A stretch of DNA of 64,000 nt, taken from Toxorhynchites rutilus septentrionalis. Taxonomy: Eukaryota; Arthropoda; Insecta; Diptera; Culicidae. Below, piece by piece: positions 25,048 to 37,312 of this stretch. The translations under genes were made by a program, and so were the position numbers. The notes below the pieces were generated by a model. That model had not been told where the DNA came from and did no database searches. It was given only the letters and a program-made list of their open reading frames with translations. How positions within the stretch are numbered: the stretch's first letter is position 1; the number at the start of each line of letters is the position of its first letter. Location: contig NC_073746.1 of assembly GCF_029784135.1 (NCBI RefSeq), positions 288,280,089 to 288,344,088 of the forward strand, read 5' to 3'.

Positions 25048-26860
25048 ATGATTTCATTGCCTTTTTTCCGTAATGACTGACAATGTGGAAATCAGGAAAT
25101 TTACGTGAATGAGTGTCTGAGAAAACGTCTGCTGTCTTTTCTTATGCAACACGACTCGCTTTCAGCACACAAACGACATGTAGATGCAGTTGTAGACGAT
25201 ACTAACGAAACTATCGTTGTAGACGACAGACGATGTTAGTAACAAACGTCGAAATCAAAAAAAATATAGGAGGTTGTGTTCAAGACACGACCGCATTGTT
25301 GACGTAGAACTACGCTGTAGTTTAATTCAAGTCACTTGTTTATAACTAAGAATATTAATTTATAATGCTACGAAAACTTTGAAATAACCATTCTACCAGT
25401 TTGGTCGCCCTGAAATGTTTTTTATTGTAGAATTATTTGACGATAACTGTTTGATGATTCATTCTTGTGCTCGCAGAACAATATATGCTCGAGGTAAGCG
25501 TAGCTTTCATCCTTAGTGGAAAAAGTTTTACTACTGGCAAGCGAAACCAAATCACATACAAAATTCCAGAACGTCATTTATTTTCTTGGTGACTAAATAA
25601 ACGAAACAAACTCTATCTGTTAATCTCAACAACCTTGAAAAGAGTAGCACTGCTTCATTATGATCAAGATAAGCGCAAATGCAATCCTCGTTGAAAGCAG
25701 TTTTGCGACTGGCACGCGAGCCCAAATAAATTAATAACTTAATATAACTTATTAAATAACTTGGTATTCCCCAAATAATTTTTTGGTGCACAACCTTAAC
25801 ACCTGCTTCACCACAGCGTCAGTACAATGCATTGATGCAATGTCAAAGGCACCAACGAAGTTTTTATGATGACAGAAAACAAACAATGTTACCTGCTTGG
25901 AAAAAGGCTGAATATTTGCCTCAGCAGAGATTCATTACCAATACCCTAGCGTAAATATTTCCCTCCCGCTATCTCCTCTCCTTATTTATATTTATCATTA
26001 CGACTGCATAATTTGCAAAACCAAACAATCGTCAATCATAGCATAAAAAAAATTAGGCGATTGTGTACAGGGCCAATGTACACGAGAGCAAATACAAATG
26101 GGGTTTCAGCGTAGCGAAGATGCACACGAATATTCATAAATCGATGGCTTGAAAAAACACACTTATCTCCGTTTTGCGTTCAGAAGCCCTTTCTGTTAAT
26201 ATTGCCAGTCTAGATTAGCTTAGCTGCCATCCGTTGTGGAGAGAGTTTTCCTACCGTCATGCGAAACCATATCACTGACAAAATTCCAGAACATTTATTT
26301 TCTTGGTGATCAGACAATAGCCTAGCTTGATGATTCCCCACACTATTGTGTAGCTCAGAACCTTAATGCAATGGCGTCAGTTTGATGCAATGATTGCAGT
26401 GCCAGAGACATCAGCGAGTGATTAATTTGGTCGCGTCCACAGCTCAATCCGAAACGAAGACATGTGATGACACAAAACAAGGGAGAACAAGTGATGTTCA
26501 TTGTTTCGTATCTAGAACGATACTGAAAGTTTGCCTTCCTATCTTGCTTGAGACTTTAAACTTCTTCAGTTCATTCATCTTTAACGTTCAGGCCCTTGGA
26601 AAACTTTACTTTATCCATAATATTACTCCTTCACCCCTTTGTTTGAGAAAGGCATTCGATCACTCGCCGTACAGCTCGACAAGCAACGATGTTGTTCAGT
26701 TGATTTTCTCACGAAGAATTGAAGTTTGCCTCAGCGAGATCCACTGTTTATACACTAGGCAAATATTCCCCTTCGTTCTTCTTCTTTTCCTTTGTCCGTG
26801 AACAGCTTAACATCTTACGATTTCTTCTTCGTTGCTCGTCGATAAGTTGCTCGTTATTGA
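25048..26860. other. AT-rich DNA with short repeat motifs, no gene
   Basis: A GGTTGTGTTCAAGACACGACC hairpin at about 25273-25292 lies next to GACGTAGAACTACG at 25301-25314, a combination also seen at 35.41-35.45 kb. Two blocks (25.50-25.70 and 26.24-26.32 kb) share AAATTCCAGAAC and TTATTTTCTTGGTGA phrases. No coding region recognised. Confidence 0.5.
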
Positions 26861-26864
26861 CAGC

Positions 26865-27132
26865 TCTGTTCGGGAGAGCACACAAATGGACAGAACAAAT
26901 GTATGAGGAAATGGGAATGCTTCCAATTTTCATCAATTTAAACCATATACCGACTATGGGATTGTAATGTATAGCATATCAAACAAATCTTAGGGAAATT
27001 CTGATTCGTTTGGTTTGTAAATCGCCAAAATCCGTTCGCGGCAAAAATAGTTATTAACGTTAACTTTATTTCATAAAAAACGTGACCTGTTTTCTGATTT
27101 GGCACCCTTAATGAAATACGTAGTTCTACGTC
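26865..27132 (-). repeat. Dispersed repeat B, inverted copy
   Basis: The reverse complement matches 11783-12060, from the CGAACAGAGCT-type block to the GACGTAGAACTACGT palindrome at 27118-27132. Non-coding. Confidence 0.75.
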
Positions 27133-27831
27133 AAAACGATGCATCATTCTGCACGCACACGCCTACAAAGTGAGGGGTGTTCAGTTTTTTCAATGAATGC
27201 GAATGCGTTCACGAATCGTGATCGTAGACTGGTTTGATTGAGTATTTTTTCTGATAATCATTCTCGCTCGTCGACAGTTTCGTGGGAGTACATTTAACTT
27301 CAGTATGATTTTTAAACAAAACGAAGAATACGTATTTTGCCATTTTGAGAAGATTCTTCAAAAACTTGGATTCAATCTTTTCGGAGTCCAATTGTTACAC
27401 GAGTATTTGGAGTTCCACTATATAGCAAAATATTGAGCTTTTTTTTGGAGACATTTCCACGATGTCATGCGATTTTATTATTTTTTAATATTTTAATTAT
27501 ATTTTTTTATTCTTCCAGGATTTGGTATCGTCTGAAACAGCGGTCAAGGTCCACTTGGGGTCTATACCCCTATTAATTTATGTTCTTATTTAAAATATTC
27601 AAGATACTGTATAAGTTGTGTTACGTTAACCAATTTGTTATAAGAATGACTAATATAATAATAATTATAATTATGAATAATTATTAATTACACTAGATAA
27701 TTACAGAAATTTATGTATATTAATTGATGAGAAAATTATGTCAAGTTTACTCACTTAACCAGTTGCTCTATTCTTGAATTGGTAAGTATTTTGTATGGAT
27801 AAGATAAAGATAACATTTACCGTGCACCCGT
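27133..27831. other. AT-rich spacer, no feature seen
   Basis: Very AT-rich between 27.45 and 27.75 kb. No gene, RNA or inverted repeat could be supported. Confidence 0.4.
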
Positions 27832-28092
27832 GGCCGAGTGGTTAGCGTCTCACATTATCATGCCGGGAGTTCGGGTTCGATTCCCGTTCTGGCCGAGGAA
27901 TTTTTCGTCAGAGAAATTTCCTTCGACTTTCACTATAGTCACGCGTATTCTAGAGCTTGCTCCTCGGAATACATTCAAGGCGTGTTATTTGGCTTAAGAA
28001 ATCCAACTAAGTAATAATAAATGACGCTATTTAATGCATACGTTGAGACGGCAAAAGTTCCACAGGGAACGTTAACGCCATTCAAGAAGAAG
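27832..28092 (+). mobile_element. Feilai-like SINE, full length
   Basis: Head CACCCGTGGCCGAGTGGTTA and GGTTCGATTCCCG, conserved body, and (GAA)n tail. A short AACATTT match flanks it (27822-27828 and 28093-28099) and may be the TSD, though it leaves three unexplained bases before the head. Confidence 0.87.
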
Positions 28093-28697
28093 AACATTTT
28101 CAAAGAATTTTGGAAGTGATAGGGGTTGATCTCACTGAATGAATGTAAGACCATGGCGTCGCCCAAACTTTCGTGCTATCAGAGCACACTTTAAACGCCA
28201 TTTAGTGTACCAACTCCACCCAACAGCGGCGCGGCATACCTGTGCGTGGGTCGGCTAAAAGACAAACAACGCTCGCTTGAATCAGTTTCTGCGCAGCGGG
28301 ATATGTCAGTGCGGTAAGGCATAATAAAACCGCAATTAGCTCTCAAACCCTGGGATTGCGATAAACGTAAGTACCCGCAGTTTTTGATGACTTTAGAGTG
28401 ATGAATGGGTGGATATGTTGTAAGTTTAATGCAGGTGTACAATTTAAGAGACCATGTTGCCGAATTGACCTCGAACCGCCGCTACAAGGAAATGACTAAT
28501 CGTTTCTCAACACATGGGGTCGGAGCTAGTTGACACTATCGGCAATATTCTTCCGCAATGGTTCAGCTGTATCGATTGCCCGAGGTTATTTCTCTTCTTT
28601 GGCCTATGCTGGAATCATTATACTGCGTAGAGGTGCATTTTCATTATGTGCCAGGGACGAACTTTTTTTTATTGGTCAAATTATTAATCATAGTTAA
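28093..28697. other. No gene assigned; GC-richer approach to the candidate gene
   Basis: Minus- and plus-strand frames of 83 and 136 codons overlap here. The plus-strand one (28558-28968) runs through the candidate exon in another frame. No motif supports either. Confidence 0.35.
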
Positions 28698-29142
28698 ATG
28701 TCCTCGCATGCTATCATTACTATCTACCCCACTCCCGACGAACGTTACGCAGAATCGTCGTTACATGAAAATCGAACGACAGATTATAAGCGACAATCCA
28801 TTACTCAACCGGTCACGTTCCTGGAATGGTGTGAAAAGCGGCGCGGCGGCAATGGCGGTACGGTTGTGGAAATTGAATTGGTTCAAAGGATTACGGAAAC
28901 GAGCGGAAATCATTCCACACAGTACGGACTGGGATCGGCCCAGACACCAGATCACAAACACCGATTAGGTACGTGCCGTTCTTTGGATAATTTCTTTCTG
29001 TTTTTGTTTACTTCCAGGGTCCACGGCCGGTCGTTTGGTGGGTGATATTTATGGAGCGCATGACAGTGGGTGTAATGCAAACCGTAATTCAGTAGTAGCG
29101 GGAACGTTTGCGCTCGTGTCTCGCCACCATCGCGATAGGTAG
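28698..29142 (+). CDS. Candidate two-exon gene, unknown product (131 aa if spliced)
   Basis: ATG at 28698 is preceded by an in-frame TAA. The frame is open for 90 codons with GC-rich third positions and includes TTDYKRQSITQPVTFLEWCE and GTVVEIELVQRITETSGNHS. At 28969 there is a strong donor (GTACGTG). At 29016-29017 an acceptor ends a long pyrimidine tract (TTTCTGTTTTTGTTTACTTCCAG region), giving a 49-nt intron. Splicing keeps the frame and adds 41 codons (GSTAGRLVGDIYGAHDSGCN onward) to a TAG at 29140-29142. I recognise no domain. The intron is at the lower size limit for Diptera and the initiation context is not strong, so this could instead be an internal exon of a larger gene. Confidence 0.38.
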
Positions 29143-30120
29143 CCATTCAGACTTTCCGCACTGGCCCAGATAATGGCTGTGCGGACAAAATGACAGCATG
29201 GGAGAAAACGATATGATGGTTGGTCGATGGTAATGTGTTGTTCGCTGGATCCATGACCGTTTGATACCAAACCATACATGTGAGAGGTGGAATTGAGGTA
29301 AGGCTAAATCAGCTGATTTGGTACGTGTTAGACTCGAAGTTCTAATTTAATTATCGTTTGCTGCTGGATGTACCTGAAAAAGAACTGCGTGTGTTGTACG
29401 GCGAAGGCTTTCATACCCGACACATCTCGTAAACACGGTTATTTTGTGTTGTTAAAGTTGTGTAAGGGCGTTATTGTTTTTTTTAACTACAAACAAACTC
29501 TGTTACAAAAAAAATTGAAACAAATTCGAAACGTAGAAAATTGCTACTTTTGTATCCCTACAACTTCCGCATGGTTTAACTGTGCAATTTGCATACCTGA
29601 AGCTGTTATTTCAATTAGTATCTGGGTAAAATATGAACTACACCCAGATATGTTTCCTGTTGAGGTTGGTAGACTAATATCTTGAAACTGGATTTGCCAC
29701 ACCTTACTATGTACTTAAGTTATTTCTAGTGTGTTTTATCATAGAAAGGGTCACTGTTATGAATAATTCCGGGGTTCTTTTTCTTCGTGGTATAACCTCC
29801 GTATATTATCTCTCTCTTTCTCCAAACAAGAAAATATTCCTTATTTTCGTTATCTAAAATGCGAAACAATATAGAACGATAGACAAAGACATTTTCATGG
29901 GAAACTGTTGATTAAGCTCAAGCGAGGGCGTTCAAAAAAAGTTGTGCCATGGCGTACACGCCTTTCTGGTTAGCTGAAACAAAAAAATCGCACAGATTCT
30001 GAATCATAAAAGATGCCGCTATCGCATGAACCTCGGAAAAGTAAAAAAAAATTTTTTTGACAAAATTGCCCGTTTTTGTTGCGTTTCCCGATTTTTAAGA
30101 AATAGTGAAATAAAAAAAAT
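29143..30120. other. No gene recognised
   Basis: A Cys-containing plus-strand frame (29368-29685, 105 codons) has no recognisable motif and AT-rich wobble, and is not called. Confidence 0.4.
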
Positions 30121-30129
30121 TGGTTCATG

Positions 30130-30260
30130 CGAAAGAGAGATGCATACAGATTGTATTCATATAAATTCGACATAAATCGGTTCAGTAGAACCTGAGATAT
30201 CGTGTACGCAAGGTTGAAAAAACTAGTTTCGAGAAAAACGCGTTTGAAGTGAATTGTTAT
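30130..30260. repeat. Repeat related to the subterminal DNA of the Kolobok-like element
   Basis: GTAGAACCTGAGATATCG and GTTTCGAGAAAAACGCGTTT here correspond to GTAGATCCTGAGATATCG and the same second phrase at about 58.83-58.89 kb. It may be part of a small non-autonomous copy; ends not found. Confidence 0.5.
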
Positions 30261-30899
30261 GGTCGCACTAGATTAGCTTCCGCATCACTAAAATGACTCT
30301 AACTCGGTAAATAATGAGTTTTTCAAAAAGTTCTTTCTATGGTATATTCTTGAATGTCTAGACTTCAGAAATATGGAGAAAAAAAAATGATTTTTTTCAA
30401 ATTTCTAGACTAGAATACTGCCTTAATGCATTTTTTATCCTTAAATTCTTGCAGTATATTTTCTTTCTACACTATATCCATTACAAAAAATCTGCCGATG
30501 TGAAATCAGGACTTTTAGATGGCCAAGCAGTGTGACGTCTTTATAAGGTCTACAAGACATCTTTCTAGAGAACATTTCTTCAACTACTTCCATATTGGTA
30601 TCTGATGTTTGGCAACCTATTCCATATTGCTGCAACATTGTACTAGTATTGAAAGTATTAACGTGGAATCTAGAAAGATATAATGTTGGTATTGGTAGTA
30701 TTATTGGAAAAAAGACATTTTTGTGAAAATAAACGATAAGATGGATTTTCGAGAGAACATGTCATTCAAACTGCTGTCCATAGCTTGTCTCTACATTTTT
30801 TTCTATTTTTTGACAGTTTTTGTCCGATGTTTTAAGCCAATTTTTTTGACACCGAATGGCTTAAAATTGCATGAAACGACGAGTGTCTAGTGTCATCTC

Positions 30900-31310
30900 G
30901 AAATTTTTTTTTGTCAAAAATCGGCATTCTGGGACTTTTTTTCGGAGTACGAAACGAAAAGAATGGTTTTGGGTGCCAATAATAATAGTTACCTCGATTC
31001 TGCATTCGGAACTTGTAGCGAAATGTTGATTTGCGCTATATTAGCAAAATATTAGCTCATTCAAACCTCGTTTACTAGTGCCGCAAACGTTAAAATTTGA
31101 GCTTTTTGAAAATCGAAAAATCACCGAAAAACGGAGGTTTAAATTTTTTTTTATGCCAAATTATAATCGTACGTAACGTCGACAATTACTATTATTCCGA
31201 AAAAAAAAATTATTTTGATCATTTTGTATGGGGTAACATTATGAAGTGTCAAGGTCGATTATCGCATACCCATTTGGTCGATTTTTTCCATTCATTGGCA
31301 CCCTAGTCTA
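30900..31310 (+). repeat. Dispersed repeat D, inverted relative at 44.33-44.71 kb
   Basis: GGGTGCCAATAATAATAGTT, CATTCGGAACTTGTAGCGAA, TTAGCTCATTC and ATTCATTGGCACCCTAGT recur as the reverse complement of 44.41-44.70 kb. Non-coding; class unknown. Confidence 0.65.
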
Positions 31311-31424
31311 CACCCAAAATTAATTTTGAAGTGCATGTTTTGACTTCCTAATTCATAACATTAAATGAACTTTGAAATAACAGAAAATGTGCTACTTCCC
31401 TATACTGGTATAGCATTTGTATAA

Positions 31425-33232
31425 TATACTAGCTGACCCGGCAAACTTCGTCCCGCCCAAAATTTGTTTTTAAATCAATATCTTCAAACATTCACGTTTT
31501 CTTACTATGAGCAAGTTCATGGGTCCAATCGCAGAACTGTTCATTGATTGATCTTCTATTCGTCCCCGTTGAATTTACTTTTTTCTATAAAATTCCTAGT
31601 ATTTCTAACAAAACTCATCATTATAATATCAGATTATTTTCAGACACAGTTCTCGTTCAAGATTTTTCAATCACTTGCAAATAACATGTTTCTCCGTTAC
31701 ATGGAATAAATGTTTTATACGAAAATTTGATAGAATAAAGACAGCCCCAAATCAGTCAATTCCTTTCTCGAGCTCTGCTCATATCAACACATCCGGCGAT
31801 CATTTTTTTTGGTTTAGATAGAAGAAGATTTAAGAGTGCGTTTCACCACATTAAAATCTATTTCCAGTTTCGAACAAAGATCAATTTCGCTAGCGCAAAC
31901 ATCAAATGGACTAACAGCTCTTTTCACTATGTAATTGTAGAACAAATGGGAATGTGATTGTAGAACATATGGAAATTTAGTTTTCCGAATTTTCTCTTTT
32001 TTTTTCAGAGTTTTCCGAAAATTTTCAATTATTATGTTTGGTTGGAATATTTCTGGTTGAAATATGTGTATATTTTTGTGGGACCCCCTCTCCATTCCAG
32101 AGGAGGGAGGGTGTCATTATAGAAATATTTCTCATACCCAAAAAACCTCACATCCCAAATTGTGCTTGATTAGTTTTCGAGTTATGCAGAAATTTGTGTT
32201 TCATTTGTATTACAGCCCACCGAGAGCGGGAGAAGTGTCTAACCACCATAGAACTATTTATTGCATCCTAAAACCTCCACATGCCAAATGTGGTTTCGTT
32301 TGCTTGATTAATTCTCGAGTAATTCAGAAATTTGTGTTTCATTTGTACGACAGCCCCACCTTAGAGAAAAGGGAGGAGTATCTAATCACCGTAAAAACAT
32401 TTATTGCACCCTAAAATCTCCACATGCCAAATTTGGTTTCATTTGCTTGAATAATTCTCGAGTAATGCAGAAATTTGTGTTTTATTTGTATGGCAGCCCC
32501 CCCTTAGAGAGGGGGTGGAGACTCTAACCACCATAGAAACATTTATTGCACCCTAAAACCTCAATATGCCTATTTTGGCTTCATTTGCTGGAATTATTCT
32601 CGAGTAATGCAAAAATTTGTCTTTCATTTGTATGGCAGCCCCCCCTTAGAGAGGGGGGTGGAGACTCTAACCACCATAGAAACATTTAATGCACCCTAAA
32701 ACCTTAATATGCCTAATTTGGTTTCATTCGCTTGAATAATTCTTGAGTAATGTTAAAATTTGTCTTTCATTTGTATGGCAGTCCCCCCTTAGAGAGGGGG
32801 GTGGAGAGACTAAACACCAAAGAAACATTTATTGCACCCAAAAACCTCAATATGCCTAATTTGGTTTCATTTGCTTGAATAATTCTAGAGTAATGCAGAA
32901 ATTTGTGTTTCATTTGTATGGCAGCTTCCCTTTAGAGAAGGGAGTGGAGTGGCTAACCACCATAGAAACATTTATTGCACCTTAAAACCTCAATATTCCT
33001 AATTTGGTTTCATTTGCTTGGTTAATTCCCTAGTAATGTAGAAATTTGTGTTTTATTTGTATGGCAGCCCCCCCCTCAGAGAGGGGGGAGGGGTCTCAAA
33101 CTATCACGAAAACCTTCCCCGGCCCCAAAAACCTCTACATACCAATTTTCATGTTGATCGGTTCAGTGGTTCCCGAGTCCATAAGAATCAGACAGACAGA
33201 CAGACAGAAATCCATTTTATATATATAGATAT
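31425..33232 (+). mobile_element. Non-autonomous element with CTAGCTGACCCGGC start and GACA-rich end
   Basis: It begins CTAGCTGACCCGGCAAACTT and ends with GTGGTTCCCGAGTCCATAAG, a run of GACA units and a TATATATAGAT tail. This start/end pair is a recurring arthropod repeat type. I cannot say from sequence alone whether it is Helitron-like or an RTE-type retroelement. The interior lacks any open reading frame of note; its second half is an array of about 142-bp units (separate entry). A partial inverted copy covering the first part is at 43.13-43.79 kb. Confidence 0.7.
32060..33115 (+). repeat. Seven tandem units of about 142 bp
   Basis: Each unit contains a CAGAAATTTGTGTTTCATTT phrase, ATGGCAGCC, a C-run/G-run palindrome (CCCCCCTTAGAGAGGGGGG type), ACCACCATAGAAACATTTAT and CCTCAATATGCC. 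The CAGAAATTT anchor occurs near 32187, 32325, 32468, 32610, 32752, 32895 and 33039, so spacing is 138-144 bp. Units are imperfect, with the central ones most alike. Confidence 0.9.
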
Positions 33233-34508
33233 GCTATAACAATATAAAAACAATATGAGAGAACGAAACAAGAGACACATGGCAAATAAGCACGAGTCGC
33301 ATACTCTACCACATACACGGCCCTCAATCGGAAAGGATACAGGTGTTTATGCTCTCCTTTTTACTCTCAGAAAAGTCTTCTCATGTATACTTTTAGATTC
33401 AATTTCATTTTATAATGTGGTGCAATATTATTACGCATTTATACAACAGCACCAGTGGCTATGTGGATAGCTTAATCATGTAAAACAATGTTGGTACGAT
33501 CCCTGCTTTGGCATCGTTTAAATTTTTTTTGGTACAATTCTGACGTTCAGTCTGAGAGAAAGAGGGGTCTGCTCCCATACATACAAACATTTTAAAACTC
33601 TTGAAAAAGATGCTTTTATTTGTTCAAATCGGAAACCGGAGACCGCGCTGTATACAAATTATGAAAAAATATACCCACCTATGTTTATGTCCGAGACATA
33701 TGGAAATAGTCAAACAAGTGAAGTAACTAATAAAAGTGGTCGATTATACTCGCAAATGCTTTACAATGCAACAAGCAGCATTCTTTCATTCCATTCAATT
33801 CGAGAGTTAGCTTACGTGATATGGTTTCTTCTTGGGTTGACTCAAATGAATGTTTCTTTCTCGATGTTACGTTGCATCGGGAGCACGACGACTATATAAG
33901 AGAAGAGGAAAAGATACAAATTTTCAGAGGCGGATGAACTCTCAAAGTTTAAAGCCTCTGTAATCCAATATTCTTACTCCTTCTGTTCCTCTAAATTTTC
34001 TTTAACCAGTAATGAGTAAGTATGATGTGTTGACGTTGAGAGTTTATTTGGGAATGTTGTTGCTGTGTTCATTGCTTGTGCCGCTCAGTTAAAGCCTTCT
34101 GTACAATGAAAGAAGGAGAAGAGAGAGAGAGTTTGAGAAGCTTTAAACTTTTCAGTTTATTTGCCTCTAAAATAGAATAAGTAACTGTGCAATGGAATAA
34201 GTTTGCCGATTCTTTCCTTATTTGAAAGTCGATTCCTCACATATCACGATGCATCGTGAGTAACAGATGTATAAATTATACGTTCTGTGGCTGAAATTTT
34301 TAGTAGTAATTACGATTCGCAATGACCCAGCTAACAACCTCGGCGGCGGCGATGGTGTCCATCATCATCAGCATAAACATATTTCTGGCGATTGAAAAGT
34401 TTAAGAACAAAGCGTCAATAAAACAAACCGAGTAGATGAATAATCAAAAAAAAAAGTTTAGTGCCACGACTCTCCGTTTATGTGCACGACATAACCCATC
34501 CCTCTTTT
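33233..34508. other. No gene recognised
   Basis: AT-rich, with a GAGAGAGAGAG run near 34.12 kb. Short open frames have no motif. Confidence 0.4.
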
Positions 34509-34780
34509 GACCTAGAACTACGTCTTTCAGGGAGGGTGCCAAATCAGAAAACAGGTCACGTTTTCATGAAATAAAGTTAACGTTAATAACTATTTTCACT
34601 GTGAACGAATTCTTATGATTTGCATACCAATCGAATCGGAAATTCTCTAAGATTTGTTTGATATGCTATACATTACAATTCGCTAATCTTTAAACGGTTT
34701 AAATTCATGAAAACTGGAAGAGTTTCCTTTTTCCCATACATTTGTTCTGCCGAATTGTGTGCTAACCCTACCCGTATTTC
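34509..34780 (+). repeat. Dispersed repeat B, third copy
   Basis: Begins GACCTAGAACTACGTC and follows the order of 11783-12060 (GCCAAATCAGAAAACAG, AAAGTTAACGTTAATAACTA, TTTGCATACCAATCGAATCG, GATATGCTATACATTACAAT). Diverged at its right end. Confidence 0.72.
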
Positions 34781-35360
34781 GAATGCTTATAACTCGAACA
34801 TTTCTTAATAAATCGGAAAGATGTTTGCATCAATTGATAGGAAATATTTGTACGCGTCTATCACAATTAATAAAATGTAGTTTTTCATAAGATAAACAAT
34901 TGAATAACTGTAAAATGTGAAGCGTTATCTAAACGCCCTAACTGCCAAGTTTTGAGTGGTCCGATTCACGGTGTCCCCAACACAGACTTCAAAATCAATG
35001 TATCTGTGGAAATCCGCTTTGCAAATACATGCAAGTCGAGGGTATTTTTTGGTGTTGAGTACTTTTGTACTGGCTTGTCGTTGTACAGACCGGAATATGT
35101 TTCCCTAAAACGTATTTTTAAATTGAGAAGCCTGGGAAAATCGTCATTTCAGATACTAGAGGTGAATGAACTTTCGCGGTTCGAGAATTACGTAAACATG
35201 AGATGTGCAATAATTTCATAGGGAAATGTAAAATACAATTATCGTTTGATAAATCTTCCATTCACATATTTTGGTAGTCCTAAGCATCATATCAAACGTA
35301 AAAGGACGTTCATTGAATTTATTTGTAACGAAGAACATAATTTATTACAAAAATTTCGAT
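34781..35360. other. No gene recognised
   Basis: An 89-codon plus-strand frame (34952-35221) contains no identifiable motif. Confidence 0.35.
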
Positions 35361-37312
35361 GCATTCTAAAATAATATTCGAAGTGGTAAACAAGTGGATT
35401 GCATAATAGTTCTACGTCGAAAATATGCGGTCGTGTCCTAGATACAACCCTTTACAATTTTTTTTACCGAAAATTGCACGAATGTGATTGAACAAGCACC
35501 GTAGTCTCCAAATATAATCCCATGTGACTTTTTTCTTTTTCTGAAATTTAAATTACCGCTTCGTGCGACCCGTTTTGACAGCTTTGAAGACATAAACACT
35601 TATTCGCTGCGTGAACTGAAGGGAATTTCTGAATACAGCTATAAAAAAAGGCCTATTTCGAAGGCGATCATATAAATTTAGATGATAAATAAACCATTTT
35701 CTCCGAAAACACAATCGGTATATATTTGACAGAATGTATGTCGTCGACGCGGCGTTTAACTACGAGCCCCTTTGACATAAATGTTGTATAAAAATTATGT
35801 TTATGAAAGAAAAAAGTTTCAATAGAGATCTATGTTGTTCTTCGGCAATGTGATTTTAAGAGGCGTTTGTACAAACTTCCGAAAGTTTTCATGCAGGGGA
35901 AACATCATTTGTATTCCGTGCGAGGTTTCAATATTGATCTGCAGATTATCTGTTGTTCGGCATCGATAGTAAGTATTGTTGTATTGCTCATTTAACGGAC
36001 ATTTGAAATGATTTCATACCTTGATTGAATGAAATTAAGCTTCTTCTTTGAAACTTTTATCCTTCCTGGTTTACATCACCCCTCGTCCGTCAGTCAGTTT
36101 CATCCGGATTACAAAAATATCCAATTTTTCGGTCTGCTTTAACTTCAGTGAATATTATTGGAAAACACTTTTTTGTGAAACATTTGACCAACTAATTAGA
36201 AAAGTAGTGTACTGTACTTCTATAAACTGCATTTAAGTTTTGTTCACATAAGTTCCCAGAGATACAATCGAAGCTTTTTATCCTATTCGTCTGACCTCTA
36301 CTTCCCCTATCGGTTAAAAGACTGTGCTTAGTTAAATTATTGAATACGCTACTGTTGACAACTGTTCTTTATACTGATGCGGAGATTTAGCGATTTTCTT
36401 TTAGTTTGTTTTCAGTTATTCAATCGCGTGAAGGTTGTTGAATACTTGCTACTACTAGCTTTGTATAAGTCGATCGAGAGCCAATAATCGTTGGTGATCT
36501 CGAATAAGTTGCCACACATCCCTAAAACCACTAAGCTCCATCCACAACGTATCAAGTCAGTTCTGTAAATATTCAATTGCGTCGGCTACTACTTTCCACA
36601 CGTAAAAAAATGGTTGGATTTTTCACCACAATAACGCTCATCTTCAGAAACCACAGTATTCACCGTACATGGTTTCGGCTTATGTTTTTCCTCTCTTTCA
36701 AGAACTCAATTCACTACTCAGAGGTATTCGTTTTCAAATGAGCAAAGACAAATATGAACGATTTGTGGGGAAAGCTTAATGCGATTCTAGAAAATGCTTC
36801 TGGATATGTTTTGATTCTATGCCAAATCGGTCGACCGCTTACTAACATTATTTTCATCATAAGAAATTGGTTATATCTAGAGAACGGTTGGTCCTAGGAT
36901 AAATCGTTATATATATAGTTTTTAATGTTGAATTGCATGTAGATTCTATTTTCATGTTATTTTTCTTAAAAAATCATATCTCTATTTTGGTCAGTCCGAC
37001 AAGGCACCACTATAAGTCAAACTTTGTAAAATTAGAAGTGTTTTTCAATAAAAAAAAACAGGAAGTGGGTTATATCTATGGTATAACCGCAAGGGTGACG
37101 TAGGACTATCGTTGATTTAGAGATCATTTGTTTGAAGTTGAATCTAAATTCATTCTGAATGAATGAATATTTGGGGGACTTCGAAAACGAGAGCGTTACG
37201 TTGGAGGCACAAGGTTTTATGCATCCAATATTGGATACGGAAATATCCTACTGATGGGGAAGAATAATCTTCAGAAGCTATCCTGTTAATTGCGAAGCTA
37301 TCCTGTTAACTA
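35361..37312. repeat. Tandem duplication, unit 1 (about 1.95 kb)
   Basis: The sequence from GCATTCTAAAATAATATTCG to GCTATCCTGTTAATTGCGA is repeated immediately downstream with period 1952 bp. The two units differ by only a handful of substitutions and small indels (for example CTGGTTTACATC against CTGTATTACATC, and an added GTGGATCAA in unit 2). The unit contains a mariner C-terminal relic, a GACGTAGGACTATC motif and the dispersed repeat also found inverted at 1.9-2.1 kb. No functional gene is seen; the 62-codon frame at 36048 is duplicated with it. Confidence 0.95.
35541..35672 (+). pseudogene. mariner transposase C-terminal relic
   Basis: Reads LKFKLPLRATRFDSFEDINT then YSLRELKGISEYSYKK, matching the C-terminal block at 9.24-9.34 kb. 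It has no upstream catalytic region, and the frame ends soon after. An identical relic lies in the duplicated unit at 37493-37624. Confidence 0.75.

Noticed and set aside
32064..32414. 116-codon plus-strand frame
   Set aside because: It lies in the 142-bp tandem array, and the frame is not kept between units.
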